From: a bacterium
GTDB lineage: Bacteria; Verrucomicrobiota; Lentisphaeria; Victivallales; GWF2-38-69
Direction of reading: 5' to 3'
Length of the DNA stretch: 54,430 nt
Assembly (NCBI GenBank): GCA_021781705.1
Contig: JAJXWI010000011.1
Location: 1 to 54,430, forward strand
The translations under genes were made by a program, and so were the position numbers. The number at the start of each line of letters is the position of its first letter. Within the stretch, counting starts at the first letter, position 1. Positions 45,825 through 54,430 of this stretch are shown piece by piece. The notes beneath the pieces were generated by a model that was given only the letters and a program-made list of their open reading frames with translations, did no database searches and was not told where the DNA came from.

Positions 45825-46631
45825 CTAGTTTATATGGGTTATAAATATTAAACCAATTATAAGAACGAATATTTCTGCATACTTTCCGGCAATGCCAATT
45901 GACTCTCCATTGAGCACATCATTCTTTTTCAGATAAGCTTTCATTTTGAACCCAAATAAAAGAGTCAGAAGATATGCAACCGCTACCGGCAAGAAATGAA
46001 ATTCCGAAAAAAATGCACATATTATGGCTGTAATTACCCACATGATACGCTGATCTCGAACCTTTGCATAAATATATATTTCGCTCTGATTTTTAATGTC
46101 ATCAGATGCAAGATACCCCTGAATAGACATCACAAGAGTAGTTGTTATTACTATCCATCCGAAATGATTGTAATATATCAGAAAAACTAAACAGAATACT
46201 CTCAGAGCAAACACCGCCATAAAAACATACATAAAAACATAATTGCTCCCTTTATATGCGGGCTCTTCCATGCCAAGCTTTTTCCTTGAAAATGCTGCCC
46301 ACTTTTCAGCTATAGCCCCCACCATACAGTTCGTGTCTTTACCATGCGCAAGAATTTCCCAAAATATAATGAAGATAGGCGAACATATTACCGCAGCAGG
46401 AATTGCTCCAAAAAAAAGATAGACAGCCGTGGCAACGGCAAAAGCTGCAAATCCCAACATCATACCAATAAGAGGAATTGAGTACAACACTATTGCGTCG
46501 TATTTTACATTTGAATAGTCGATATACTTATTCCAATACTCAGAACCGGGGAAAGAAATTTCAAAAAATATTTTCCATGCCTTTAAAAATGACACAAAAT
46601 ATTTTTGTAAAAACAGACTATTCTTATTCAT
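45825..46631 (-). CDS. CobS-like polytopic membrane protein, active-site motif lost
   Basis: A 268-aa protein with about seven membrane helices. The layout recalls CobS (cobalamin-5'-phosphate synthase): an early FFEISFPGSEYW segment, then LYSIPLIGMMLGFAAF in place of the YFPLVG helix, and a C-terminal DVLNGESIGIAGKYAEIFVLI resembling GGxTGDTLGAxNExTEIxVL. Where CobS has its DGLAD metal motif this protein has AHGKDTN, so catalysis as CobS is doubtful. No cob genes are adjacent. The assignment is inference from pattern. It is cotranscribed with cmk. Confidence 0.5.
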   Translation of the reverse strand: MNKNSLFLQKYFVSFLKAWKIFFEISFPGSEYWNKYIDYSNVKYDAIVLYSIPLIGMMLGFAAFAVATAVYLFFGAIPAAVICSPIFIIFWEILAHGKDTNCMVGAIAEKWAAFSRKKLGMEEPAYKGSNYVFMYVFMAVFALRVFCLVFLIYYNHFGWIVITTTLVMSIQGYLASDDIKNQSEIYIYAKVRDQRIMWVITAIICAFFSEFHFLPVAVAYLLTLLFGFKMKAYLKKNDVLNGESIGIAGKYAEIFVLIIGLIFITHIN

Positions 46632-46827
46632 TGCTTAATTCCGATTAAATTATGGCAATTAGCACTAACAATTGAGCTTTTAGAAACAAATTTCCTTCAA
46701 TAGGAGACTTTAAACTCTATATTACTAAATTACTATAATAGCTTCCGTATAATTTGACAACCACGTCCATGGCATTGTCAATAATAATTAAAAAAAGACT
46801 AACCCAAAACAAAAAGAGTCCTGCACT

Positions 46828-48060
46828 TTAAAAATCAAAATATGCTTTCTTTTTGATCATTCTTAAAAACAGCAGCAATACAAACATTGAAATGGGAGCC
46901 ATCAGCAAGGCGCCATTTAGCATCCATTTCATCAGCCAGCCGCCCAATGGTGCGCTCAGGCTCCACATTCCGAACCCTGTAATGTAGATAAATCCGATAA
47001 CAGTCCCCTGATATTTTTTCTCCAAAGATTCGGAAAATCTGGAGATAAGATAACAAAACAAAACAACATCTCCTCCGGCAACAGGCAAGGCGCTTACCCA
47101 AAATAAAATATTTGCCAAATTATTATTTGGGAAAAATGAAGCTAAATACGCCATAGATACACCGGCAAAACCTGCAAGACATGATGTAAAAATCAATTTA
47201 CTTCCATTGATCTTCGAGGAAAATAACGGAATAATCAGACCCGAAGTAAGAATGAGGCAAACTCCGACTATCCCCATCAATATACCTACTGTTTTGACAT
47301 CATACCCAAAAACAGTTTTTGCTACCGCCGGAATAAAATCATAATAAGTACCCCAGGAAAGTTGGTTTAGAAGATGAATAACAAGAAGAGTAATAAGCAA
47401 TTTACTTTTAAATATGGCTTTTATGGGTTCAAAACTGAATTGTTCGCTTACTCTGGAACGTTCCCTTTTTCGTAACGTTTCTTTCATCAAAAATCGCGAG
47501 TGGAAATAAAGATAAGAAGAACATATTAAGAGAATAACAAATGGCAACATGTAGTAATAACCAAACACTGTTACAGTTCCCACAAAGCCGCCAACTGCCG
47601 GGCCTATCGAAACACCAAGTCCTATCCAAAACTGAACCAAGGCCTGATTCTTAATTTTATTGTCATCCTTAAATGAAATATCATTTATAGCCGCAGTGCA
47701 AACAGGTTTTGTAGCAAACAAAAATGCAAACAGCGTTGCTCCTATAATAAAAATCCACAGGCTCTGCAATATGATAGCAACAATCGTAGCGACCGCAAGA
47801 ACCAGCATCCCCGATACAGTTATCACTGTCGTGACTTTTCTTCCCAGAATGTCTGATAAACCGCCAAAAACAGGGTTGCATATCATTCCCGCAAATTTAT
47901 AAAGTGCCAGAAAAATTCCAAACATCATTGCGCGCTCCGCATCTGAGGTCATGGCAGGAAAGAATGTAGAGTTTGACGAAAAGAAAAGAAAAGTAAAAAA
48001 TGGCAGAACTAGTCCCGTCGCAAACTCAGAGAGAAAAAGTATAAAATAAATTGAACCCAT
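46828..48060 (-). CDS. MFS transporter
   Basis: A 410-aa major facilitator with about 12 membrane helices. The loop 2-3 motif is GGLSDILGRKVTTV, typical of the family, with a central cytoplasmic loop (RKRERSRVSEQF, about 195-206). The N-terminal layout (FATGLVLPFFTFLF, FKFAGMICNPVFGG-like) resembles drug or sugar exporters of the MFS_1 type. The substrate cannot be told. It is a single gene, divergent from the SIMPL gene. Confidence 0.9.
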   Translation of the reverse strand: MGSIYFILFLSEFATGLVLPFFTFLFFSSNSTFFPAMTSDAERAMMFGIFLALYKFAGMICNPVFGGLSDILGRKVTTVITVSGMLVLAVATIVAIILQSLWIFIIGATLFAFLFATKPVCTAAINDISFKDDNKIKNQALVQFWIGLGVSIGPAVGGFVGTVTVFGYYYMLPFVILLICSSYLYFHSRFLMKETLRKRERSRVSEQFSFEPIKAIFKSKLLITLLVIHLLNQLSWGTYYDFIPAVAKTVFGYDVKTVGILMGIVGVCLILTSGLIIPLFSSKINGSKLIFTSCLAGFAGVSMAYLASFFPNNNLANILFWVSALPVAGGDVVLFCYLISRFSESLEKKYQGTVIGFIYITGFGMWSLSAPLGGWLMKWMLNGALLMAPISMFVLLLFLRMIKKKAYFDF

Positions 48061-48167
48061 TATGTATATCTTTTGTTGAAATAAGTTTTACAGCTAACAC
48101 AGAAGCAGTATATTGCAACCCGGGAAAAATAAAATATGTAAACGAATCTTTAAGGAGTGACTAAATC

Positions 48168-48947
48168 ATGAAAAAACCGGTTTTATTTACAGTTCTTTTC
48201 CTGTTTTTATTGGTAAATGCCGCATACTGCAGGCAAGACGAAAAGAATAAGCTTACAAAAATAAATGTTTCAGGCAACTCTACTATTAACGTTTCTGCCG
48301 ATCAGATAAAAATTAGTTTATCCGTAATTAATACAGGAAAAATGCCTGGAAAAATCATAAAAGAAAATGCAGAAAAAATGAATATTCTAATAAAAGCTCT
48401 GAATGATATTGGTCTTACAGGCAAGGAAATAAAAACATCCGATTACAATCTCTCCCCAAACTGGGCATCAAAATCCGAAAATCCTGACAAAAATCGGGCG
48501 TCTAAAATCATCGATTATACCGTAAGCAATACGTTGAGCATTAAAACAAAAAAACTGGAACTCACAGGAACGATAATAGAAACAGTCGTTAATAAGGGAG
48601 CTAACAAAATAGAATTCATCAGTTACGACTTAAGTAAGCCTGAGAAATACAAAACTGAAGCAATAAGACAAGCAATAGCTAACGCAAAAATATATGCAAT
48701 TGCCATAGCGGAATCAACAGAAGTTAGAATCGGAAAAATAGAGTCAATCAATATGTCTGAACCATACCTGTATTCAGCGTCAAATAATTATGCAGAAAAA
48801 ATGAATTCCCTTATGGCAGACGGCTCAGGCAGTGTAAATTCTGAACTTTCAAAAGCACCAGAAATAGTAAAAGGAAATGTCTCAATTTCTGCTTCAGTAA
48901 GCATTACCTATCTGGCGCAGCCAGACAAAGAGTCAAATAGAGATTAA
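48168..48947 (+). CDS. Periplasmic SIMPL-domain (DUF541) protein
   Basis: A 259-aa exported protein. A signal peptide (LFTVLFLFLLVNAAYC) is followed by a SIMPL domain: ISVSGNSTINVSADQ-like start (INVSGNSTINVSADQIK), IKTSDYNLSP, an IDYTVSNTLSIKTK block, and ISASVSITYLA at the end. Family members are periplasmic or outer-membrane proteins of poorly defined role, linked to stress tolerance. The Cys in NAAYC is not a clear lipobox. An AAGGAG site precedes the ATG. Confidence 0.88.
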   Translation: MKKPVLFTVLFLFLLVNAAYCRQDEKNKLTKINVSGNSTINVSADQIKISLSVINTGKMPGKIIKENAEKMNILIKALNDIGLTGKEIKTSDYNLSPNWASKSENPDKNRASKIIDYTVSNTLSIKTKKLELTGTIIETVVNKGANKIEFISYDLSKPEKYKTEAIRQAIANAKIYAIAIAESTEVRIGKIESINMSEPYLYSASNNYAEKMNSLMADGSGSVNSELSKAPEIVKGNVSISASVSITYLAQPDKESNRD

Positions 48948-48974
48948 TGTTCTATGCAGCTAAGGATCAATTGC

Positions 48975-50045
48975 TTATTTGATTTCTTCATTATGTTTTT
49001 TATCATTTTTGATAGTCATTTCTGTTAAATCCATTACTGAAACGACTTCCAGCATCTCGGCTTTTCCCTTCCTGAAAGTTTTATTAAACTCTTCTCCTCC
49101 GACTTTAGGAATATTAGAATTATGCCGATATGAAACATTATCCTTTAAAATGTATTCTGTAGAGCGAACAAGCAGCAAGCTGGTTAGAAATAGATGTTTC
49201 GGATCTTGGGGCATTGAAAAATCTTTCCAGTTATCAGAAGAGATAATTTTTTTAGGAATTTGTATAATAATTAGAGAGGTTCCTCTATTCTTAAAATTTT
49301 CATTAAGAAAATAATAGAAATCGGAATTTTTCAATCCCCCGAGCTCTCTGAAATTCTTTTTGTATCCCGCAATAAGTTCATTATGAAAGCCCCTTACTCC
49401 TGCTCTGCTGAAAGCTACAGCTTCAGATTCTGTTAAAAATTCTCTTTTGCCAGGAAAGGGCTTAAGATGCAATGAGTAATAAGGAATATGACTTTCAAAA
49501 TACTTATTAAACTCTGGAGTATCTGTTGCCTCAAATTGAGGAAAAGGATTTTCTTTTGTAAACTTTTCATTACTCCTTCCAATTACAGCAAATTTAACGA
49601 CCAAATTGTTTTTATCCTCAAAATACTTCTTCAGAATATCATAATGAGGTGATACATTTAAGCCAAAATCCATGATACATTTATTTGTAATATTTTTACT
49701 CTTTATCCCCTCAGGAAACAGATACAACTTAAAGTAAAATCTGCACTCCTTTGGATTTGCCTGTGCGGGAACATCAAATCCAAGAGATAAAAGCCTCGAA
49801 AGATTCATGCCCGATATGTCCGGCTCATATTCCGGCGAAAAAAGAGCTGCAGGAAATGTAATTTTCTTACCTGTGGGAACATTGTCGTCTGGCAAATAAC
49901 AAAACTGAAATTTAAGTGCATCCTCAATTTCCCATGCCGGCTTATTATTGCCTTTTTCGGGTTCAACTCCTAATGCAATAGCAGCAGCCATTAAAAATAT
50001 CAAAATAAGGATTCTCTTAAAGTGAATATCAGCCTTGCTAAACAT
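48975..50045 (-). CDS. Unknown exported protein
   Basis: A 356-aa protein with a signal peptide (ILILIFLMAAAIALG, about 12-26). The mature part is mixed alpha/beta with no domain I recognise. It contains many Tyr/Phe residues and a FYFKLYLFPEG strand-like segment. It lies downstream of htpG on the same strand, 75 bases away. The ATG at 50045 has a weak site. Confidence 0.75.
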   Translation of the reverse strand: MFSKADIHFKRILILIFLMAAAIALGVEPEKGNNKPAWEIEDALKFQFCYLPDDNVPTGKKITFPAALFSPEYEPDISGMNLSRLLSLGFDVPAQANPKECRFYFKLYLFPEGIKSKNITNKCIMDFGLNVSPHYDILKKYFEDKNNLVVKFAVIGRSNEKFTKENPFPQFEATDTPEFNKYFESHIPYYSLHLKPFPGKREFLTESEAVAFSRAGVRGFHNELIAGYKKNFRELGGLKNSDFYYFLNENFKNRGTSLIIIQIPKKIISSDNWKDFSMPQDPKHLFLTSLLLVRSTEYILKDNVSYRHNSNIPKVGGEEFNKTFRKGKAEMLEVVSVMDLTEMTIKNDKKHNEEIK

Positions 50046-50119
50046 AAGTCATCTTTTTTTTCAAATTTTCAGCTATTCTTCCCATTCACCGCACCCGAGA
50101 ACCACAAACCTTTGGCTTA

Positions 50120-52072
50120 TTACTTCCCGCTCGAACCTATTGCATTGTTTGCGTCAAGCACCATAAGATTGGCAACTCTTTTAGCAAATTGCATCGGGTT
50201 TGAGATAGGACTCCCTTCAGCAAGCAGAGCCTGATCATAAAGAAGTTCAGCAAACTCACCAAGTTTTGGATCATTTGAATTTACTTCATAGAGTTTTTTC
50301 ATGGCCGAAACAAGAGGATGGTTTTGATTAAGCTCAAGAACTCTCTTGTTTTTAGGCATGGCCTGATTCATTGACTTCATAATTCTTTCCATGTAAGGGC
50401 TTTGATCATAAGCACCGCCAACCAGGCAGCATGCGCTATCAATGAGTCTTTTTGAAAAGCGCACTTCATTTACATTCTCATCCAGCTTCTTCTGAATGAA
50501 CTCAAGAAGCGAAGAATACTCTTTTTTGGCTTGTTCTTCTTTTTCTTTATTTTGCTTTTTCTCTTCTTCTGTATCTAAGTCTATCTCCCCTTTGCCGACA
50601 GCTCTCATTCCTTTCTCGCCATACTTGAACATATTCATAACGACAAATTCGTCTATAGGCTCTGTCATAAAAATCACATCAAATCCTTTAGCCTTAAACA
50701 TTTCAAGATGCGGAGAATTTTCTATAATTCTTCTGCTTTCGCCGACAATATAGTAAATATCCTTCTGTTCTTTCGGCATTGCGTCCGAATATTCTTTCAG
50801 GCTAATTAATTTACCAGGCTCATTTTTCATGCTCTCAAACAATAGCAAGTCCTGGAGTTTATCTTTGTTTTCATAATCGCTATGAACACCCTCCTTTATG
50901 TACCTGCCGAATTCCTTGAAAAATGAAGTGTACTTTTCTTTTTCGCTTTCTTTTATTTGCGTAAGCGTTGCAATAATTTTCTTGATAAGATTTTTCTCTA
51001 TTTTATCAAGGGTAGGATTGTCCTGGAGCGTCTCTCTTGAAACGTTCAATGGAAGGTCATTTGAATCCACAACTCCGTCAACAAATCTCAGATATTCTGG
51101 AAGCAAATCAGGGCATTCGTCTGTAATGAATATCCTGCGGATATAAAGATGCAGGTTCTTCTTCCTAGTGTCAGGCATAAATACTGTAACTGGATTTTTT
51201 GAGGGTATGAACAGTAGCGCCTTAAATTCAGAAGTACCTTCAGCAGAATAATGAATTGTTTTAAGCGGATCTCCTCCGGAACGGCTCAGATGATTAAAGA
51301 ATTGCTTATACTCTTCTTCGGTAATTTCTTTCTGATTCCGGAGCCAGATAGCTTTTTGAGAATTAAGTATTTCGTCTTTTTCTACATCAATATATTCCGG
51401 TTTTTCCGACTTGTCTCCCTCTTCTTTCTTCTTGGGCTCCTTTACCATATCTTTCATTTTTATCGGATACTCAATAAAATCAGAGTATTTCTTGACTATT
51501 TCTTTCAACTTCCAAGTCTCAAGATATTTCTCTTCATCCTTTTTAAGGTAAAGAGTAACGGTTGTCCCCTGTTCTGTTCTAGTTGAATCATCGATAGTAT
51601 ATTCCCCTTCCCCTCGTGAAACCCATTTTACAGCTGGCTCGCTTGAACCGCCTTTTTTTGTTTCGATTTCAATATTATCAGAAACCATAAATGCCGAGTA
51701 GAAACCAACCCCGAACTGTCCAATAAGCTCGGGCGCATTCTTTTGGTCTTTTTTTGAAAGCTCTTCGATAAACCCCTTCGTACCGGATTGCGCTATTGTC
51801 CCAATATTTTTAACAACTTCGTCATGAGTCATTCCTATGCCGTTATCCATGATTTTGATTGTTTTTCTCTTCTTGTCAGGCTCAATCCTTATTATCCAGT
51901 CCTGCGCCATATCCTTATGCGAAAGCGAATGAAACCGCGCCTTATCTATCGCGTCAGCGGCATTTGCTATAAGCTCTCTCAGAAAAATATCTTTGTTTGA
52001 GTAGAGAGAGTGAATCATCAAGTCTAGAACTTTTTGGGTTTGCGCTTCAAATTTTCTTGTTTCTTTGGTCAT
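50120..52072 (-). CDS. htpG: Chaperone HtpG (bacterial Hsp90)
   Basis: A 650-aa Hsp90. The N-terminal ATPase has ELIANAADAID, MDNGIGMT and the lid motif GQFGVGFYSAFMVSD. The middle domain has IYVRR-type LYIRRIFITDECPDLLPEYLRFV and SRETLQDNP. A charged linker (TEEEKKQNKEKEEQAKKEYS region, about 500-520) leads to the C-terminal dimerisation domain. It is complete. GAGGAAA precedes the ATG at 52072. Confidence 0.97.
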   Translation of the reverse strand: MTKETRKFEAQTQKVLDLMIHSLYSNKDIFLRELIANAADAIDKARFHSLSHKDMAQDWIIRIEPDKKRKTIKIMDNGIGMTHDEVVKNIGTIAQSGTKGFIEELSKKDQKNAPELIGQFGVGFYSAFMVSDNIEIETKKGGSSEPAVKWVSRGEGEYTIDDSTRTEQGTTVTLYLKKDEEKYLETWKLKEIVKKYSDFIEYPIKMKDMVKEPKKKEEGDKSEKPEYIDVEKDEILNSQKAIWLRNQKEITEEEYKQFFNHLSRSGGDPLKTIHYSAEGTSEFKALLFIPSKNPVTVFMPDTRKKNLHLYIRRIFITDECPDLLPEYLRFVDGVVDSNDLPLNVSRETLQDNPTLDKIEKNLIKKIIATLTQIKESEKEKYTSFFKEFGRYIKEGVHSDYENKDKLQDLLLFESMKNEPGKLISLKEYSDAMPKEQKDIYYIVGESRRIIENSPHLEMFKAKGFDVIFMTEPIDEFVVMNMFKYGEKGMRAVGKGEIDLDTEEEKKQNKEKEEQAKKEYSSLLEFIQKKLDENVNEVRFSKRLIDSACCLVGGAYDQSPYMERIMKSMNQAMPKNKRVLELNQNHPLVSAMKKLYEVNSNDPKLGEFAELLYDQALLAEGSPISNPMQFAKRVANLMVLDANNAIGSSGK

Positions 52073-52258
52073 AGTTTTCCTCTTAGTTTTTATAATAAAA
52101 TTTAAATTTAAAAGAAACTGACACCTATCATCTGATAACCGTCAACAAAATCAGAGAAAGTTATAATAAAACAAACTAATGAAATATCAACTCAAAAATG
52201 AGATTGAAAATAAACCTCTTCAAAGATAAAATAAAGAGACAAAAGAAAGGACTTTACC

Positions 52259-52705
52259 ATGATAATAGACCATCTCTCAAATATCAGACGTTACCAAAAT
52301 CTTCACAAACACTTTCCGGAAATTTTTGAATACCTCGAAAAAAATAATATAAAAGACCTCCCGATTGGAAAGCACGATATTATCAAAGACCAGGCGTATA
52401 TAAGCATAGACAAAGTTCCGGCTAGAGACAAGAAAAATGCACATCTTGAAGCACACAGAAAATATATAGACATTCAAGTAATTTTCTCAGGCTTGGACAC
52501 TATGGGATGGAAACCCGTTTTTCATTGCAAAAAAACACAGAATGACTACGATGAAGAAAAAGATATCATTTTCTATAAAGATTCTCCGGATTTTTTTGTA
52601 TCGGTAGCTCCAGGTTTCTTTGTAATCTTCTTTCCGGAAGACGCTCATATGCCGCTTATCGGAACAAAAGAAATTCATAAAGCTGTGGCAAAAATAAAAA
52701 TTTAA
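52259..52705 (+). CDS. YhcH/YjgK/YiaL family protein
   Basis: A 148-aa cupin-like protein of the YhcH/YiaL (EbgC-like) family, with LEAHRKYIDIQVIFSG and the metal-site FFPEDAHMP motif. Relatives bind a divalent metal and are linked to sialic-acid or other sugar use, though the reaction is not settled. The strong AAAGGA site lies before the ATG. It is followed by a methyltransferase on the same strand, 12 bases away. Confidence 0.9.
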   Translation: MIIDHLSNIRRYQNLHKHFPEIFEYLEKNNIKDLPIGKHDIIKDQAYISIDKVPARDKKNAHLEAHRKYIDIQVIFSGLDTMGWKPVFHCKKTQNDYDEEKDIIFYKDSPDFFVSVAPGFFVIFFPEDAHMPLIGTKEIHKAVAKIKI

Positions 52706-52717
52706 AAGAGTTCAAAT

Positions 52718-53791
52718 ATGAGCCAAAATGTGTTTGCACGCGAGGAAACTTCTCAGCTATACGCAATTAGAGATGATATAAAAAACAACAAATCTCTTTG
52801 CGAACTTTTAAAAAAGTGCGAAACCCTTAATTTAAAAAATGACTTCGCCTATTTATATACCGGAATAATGCTAGCTTCCTATGGAAGAACTAAAGACTCC
52901 TTGATTTTATATAACTCGGTGAAATTTTCGGGTGGTCTAGCTCATGAGCTTTTCAGATACATCAAGCAAAATGGTTCTATCCAGCATAAAATAACAGTCT
53001 TTAAAACAACTGATGCTTATGACGCGTGGGTAAAAACCAATCTGTATAAAATCGAGCTTGAAGGAACATTGAAAGCAATAGAAAAATTTATCAAAACGAG
53101 CGCTCATGCAAAAGAAGTAAATATTATGGATATCGGACCTGGCAACGGGAAAATGACTACACAGATCATTAATCACATTCTTGCATTTTCCAATATAAAA
53201 AAAATCAATCTTGTTCTTTTAGACAAATTTTCGGCAATGCTCGATATGGCATCAAAAACTTGCATAACCGATATAAAGGCTAACCTTGAAATAAGTAGAG
53301 TTTACGGAGAAGCTCAGCACCTGACTAAAATTGATGTTGAAAAACTTAAATCTTCTGCACCATTCTGGCTGACTATTTGCTCACGCTCGATTCATCATAT
53401 GCCTTGGGAGCAAAAACAGGATCTGCTAAAACTACTCCGTTCCCTTACTCAAAATCTCTTTATTGTAGAAATGGAAGCAAATCATGACATTCCTGAAAAG
53501 GACAGCCCGGAAATAGTTTATTCCGTCAACAAAAGATACAGTTTTATATTTGATGATATAAATTCAAGCTCTATTTCCGAAAAAGAGAAAAAGTCAGCTA
53601 TTGATGAATTCATGCTAATAGAGGCTATTATGATGCTTATAAAAGAGAGATCTGAACGTATAGATTATCATACCACTGCTAAAGAATGGGAAAAACTCTC
53701 AACCCAGGCAGGATTCAAAGTTTTAAATTCAGAGATTTTAGCACGCGAGCACGACAATATCGTTCATTACTTCGCAATGACGATAAAATAA
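52718..53791 (+). CDS. SAM-dependent methyltransferase
   Basis: A 357-aa protein with a class I methyltransferase core from about residue 125: motif I IMDIGPGNGKMTT, then NLVLLDKFSAMLDMA and an RSIHHMPWEQKQDLL segment after the acidic loop. The N-terminal 120 residues are helical and not recognised. It resembles SAM-binding proteins that act on small molecules; the substrate is unknown. It is the last gene of the short YhcH operon. Confidence 0.8.
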   Translation: MSQNVFAREETSQLYAIRDDIKNNKSLCELLKKCETLNLKNDFAYLYTGIMLASYGRTKDSLILYNSVKFSGGLAHELFRYIKQNGSIQHKITVFKTTDAYDAWVKTNLYKIELEGTLKAIEKFIKTSAHAKEVNIMDIGPGNGKMTTQIINHILAFSNIKKINLVLLDKFSAMLDMASKTCITDIKANLEISRVYGEAQHLTKIDVEKLKSSAPFWLTICSRSIHHMPWEQKQDLLKLLRSLTQNLFIVEMEANHDIPEKDSPEIVYSVNKRYSFIFDDINSSSISEKEKKSAIDEFMLIEAIMMLIKERSERIDYHTTAKEWEKLSTQAGFKVLNSEILAREHDNIVHYFAMTIK

Positions 53792-53855
53792 AAAATGGTG
53801 CAAAATGACAAAGAATGGCTAAAGTGCAACTTTGAATTGAGGTAAAAATTATCAT

Positions 53856-54243
53856 ATGCGCATAAATATGACTAACCAGAAAACATATAAACATTACACA
53901 CACATTCTGCTATTTACACTTTTCTTGACTCTACACGCTGCCGTTTTTTCTCGCGAGATTGACAAAAAGAAATCCTATGACTTCGGCGACGGGGTTACCG
54001 CACATTTTGACAATTGGGGGTAATGATTCATACATGAAAGTAGATGAACAGACAATACCCTTGCCAAAGGGGCGTTACTGCATGTCACCGCCAGATGATT
54101 ATTTGAAAATTTTGAAGCGTGAGAACGGCGACATTTATCTAATTTTTGGCTGGCAAAGTCCAGGTGACTTTGTAGGTGTTAAGATGTGGATATTGGCATT
54201 CTCGAATTATAAGAAGAATATAATATACTGCCTGAAACCGTGA
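53856..54243 (+). pseudogene. Exported protein split by a poly-G frameshift
   Basis: An ATG at 53856 gives a signal peptide (ILLFTLFLTLHAAVFSRE) and a short mature start that ends GVTAHFDNWG, at a TAA (54021) directly after GGGGG (54016-54020). The next frame continues sensibly as NDSYMKVDEQTIPLPKG, then YLKILKRENGDIYLIFGW, to 54243. Removing one G joins them into a protein of about 128 aa. The slippery tract suggests a sequencing error, a phase switch or real decay. The family is not recognised. Confidence 0.55.
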
Positions 54244-54347
54244 AGAAATTGTGAAAAAATAGTATAAATATTGCATAACCTATTGATAGGCAGCACATTG
54301 AGCATTGCAACATAAAACAATATAAGACTAACCCAACAGGTTATACA

Positions 54348-54430
54348 ATGAGAATAAAAATAGAGCGTAGTAAGGAAGAAATCAATAGCGTCGGCGGAAT
54401 TTCCATAATCGGCAGAATTCTGAATAAGAT
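54348..54430 (+). mobile_element. Start of a probable transposase gene, partial
   Basis: A reading frame from the ATG at 54348 to the window end (27 codons visible) gives RIKIERSKEEINSVGGISI, then IGRILNK. It resembles the N-terminus of IS1380-like transposases (GGLxLLxRLLxxLGL pattern). An AGG lies a few bases upstream. No terminal inverted repeat can be confirmed from the visible sequence. The call rests on 27 residues. Confidence 0.45.

Overview
The window comes from an AT-rich Gram-negative bacterium. The Gram-negative inference rests on a type VI secretion system (T6SS), lipoboxes, exported proteins and HtpG. No rRNA or clear phylogenetic marker is present, so I do not assign a phylum. 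The housekeeping genes read as a deep-branching, non-enteric lineage, and the short degenerate tandem repeats suggest an environmental genome.

Left part (1-17.1 kb, all minus strand): a T6SS operon transcribed right to left from a good sigma70-type promoter at 17.1 kb. The order is tssB, tssC, an Hcp-position protein, tagJ, tssE, tssF, tssG, tssK, tssL, tssM (degenerate P-loop), a TssJ-like lipoprotein, a DUF4280 PAAR-like tip protein, clpV/tssH, and then a long 11-residue-repeat (LEA/apolipoprotein-like) protein that runs off the left edge. No vgrG is visible.

Middle part (17.1-31.2 kb, same strand): a complete chemosensory operon lies upstream of tssB. In transcription order it holds a ParA ATPase, a cytoplasmic poly-HAMP chemoreceptor (split by an amber codon), a dCache-HAMP membrane protein without a signalling domain, a 75-aa unknown, cheW, cheY, cheB, a mobile-type four-helix-bundle gene, cheA, a cheC-like gene, cheD, a frameshifted PAS-PAS-GAF histidine kinase and a receiver. 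No cheR is seen. tssA sits at the far end on the opposite strand, divergent from parA, so T6SS genes flank the chemosensory/ParA operon on both sides. The simplest inference is that this operon places or triggers the T6SS. Octamer and heptamer tandem repeats, a 136-bp MITE-like palindrome and a hairpin repeat are scattered through the che genes.

Right part (32.7-54.4 kb): mostly ordinary chromosome. It holds mnmE, a radical SAM/HhH protein, a divergent pair of unknown exported proteins, hutD, an NtrB/NtrC-like pair, malic enzyme, a decayed ParB-like (polymorphic-toxin type) domain, tgt, cmk, a CobS-like membrane protein without the usual active-site motif, an MFS transporter, a SIMPL protein, an unknown exported protein, htpG, a YhcH/YiaL protein, a methyltransferase, a frameshifted exported protein and the start of a probable transposase.

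Several genes carry single disruptions (one nonsense, at least four indels). These are either real decay or assembly error, and raw reads would settle which.
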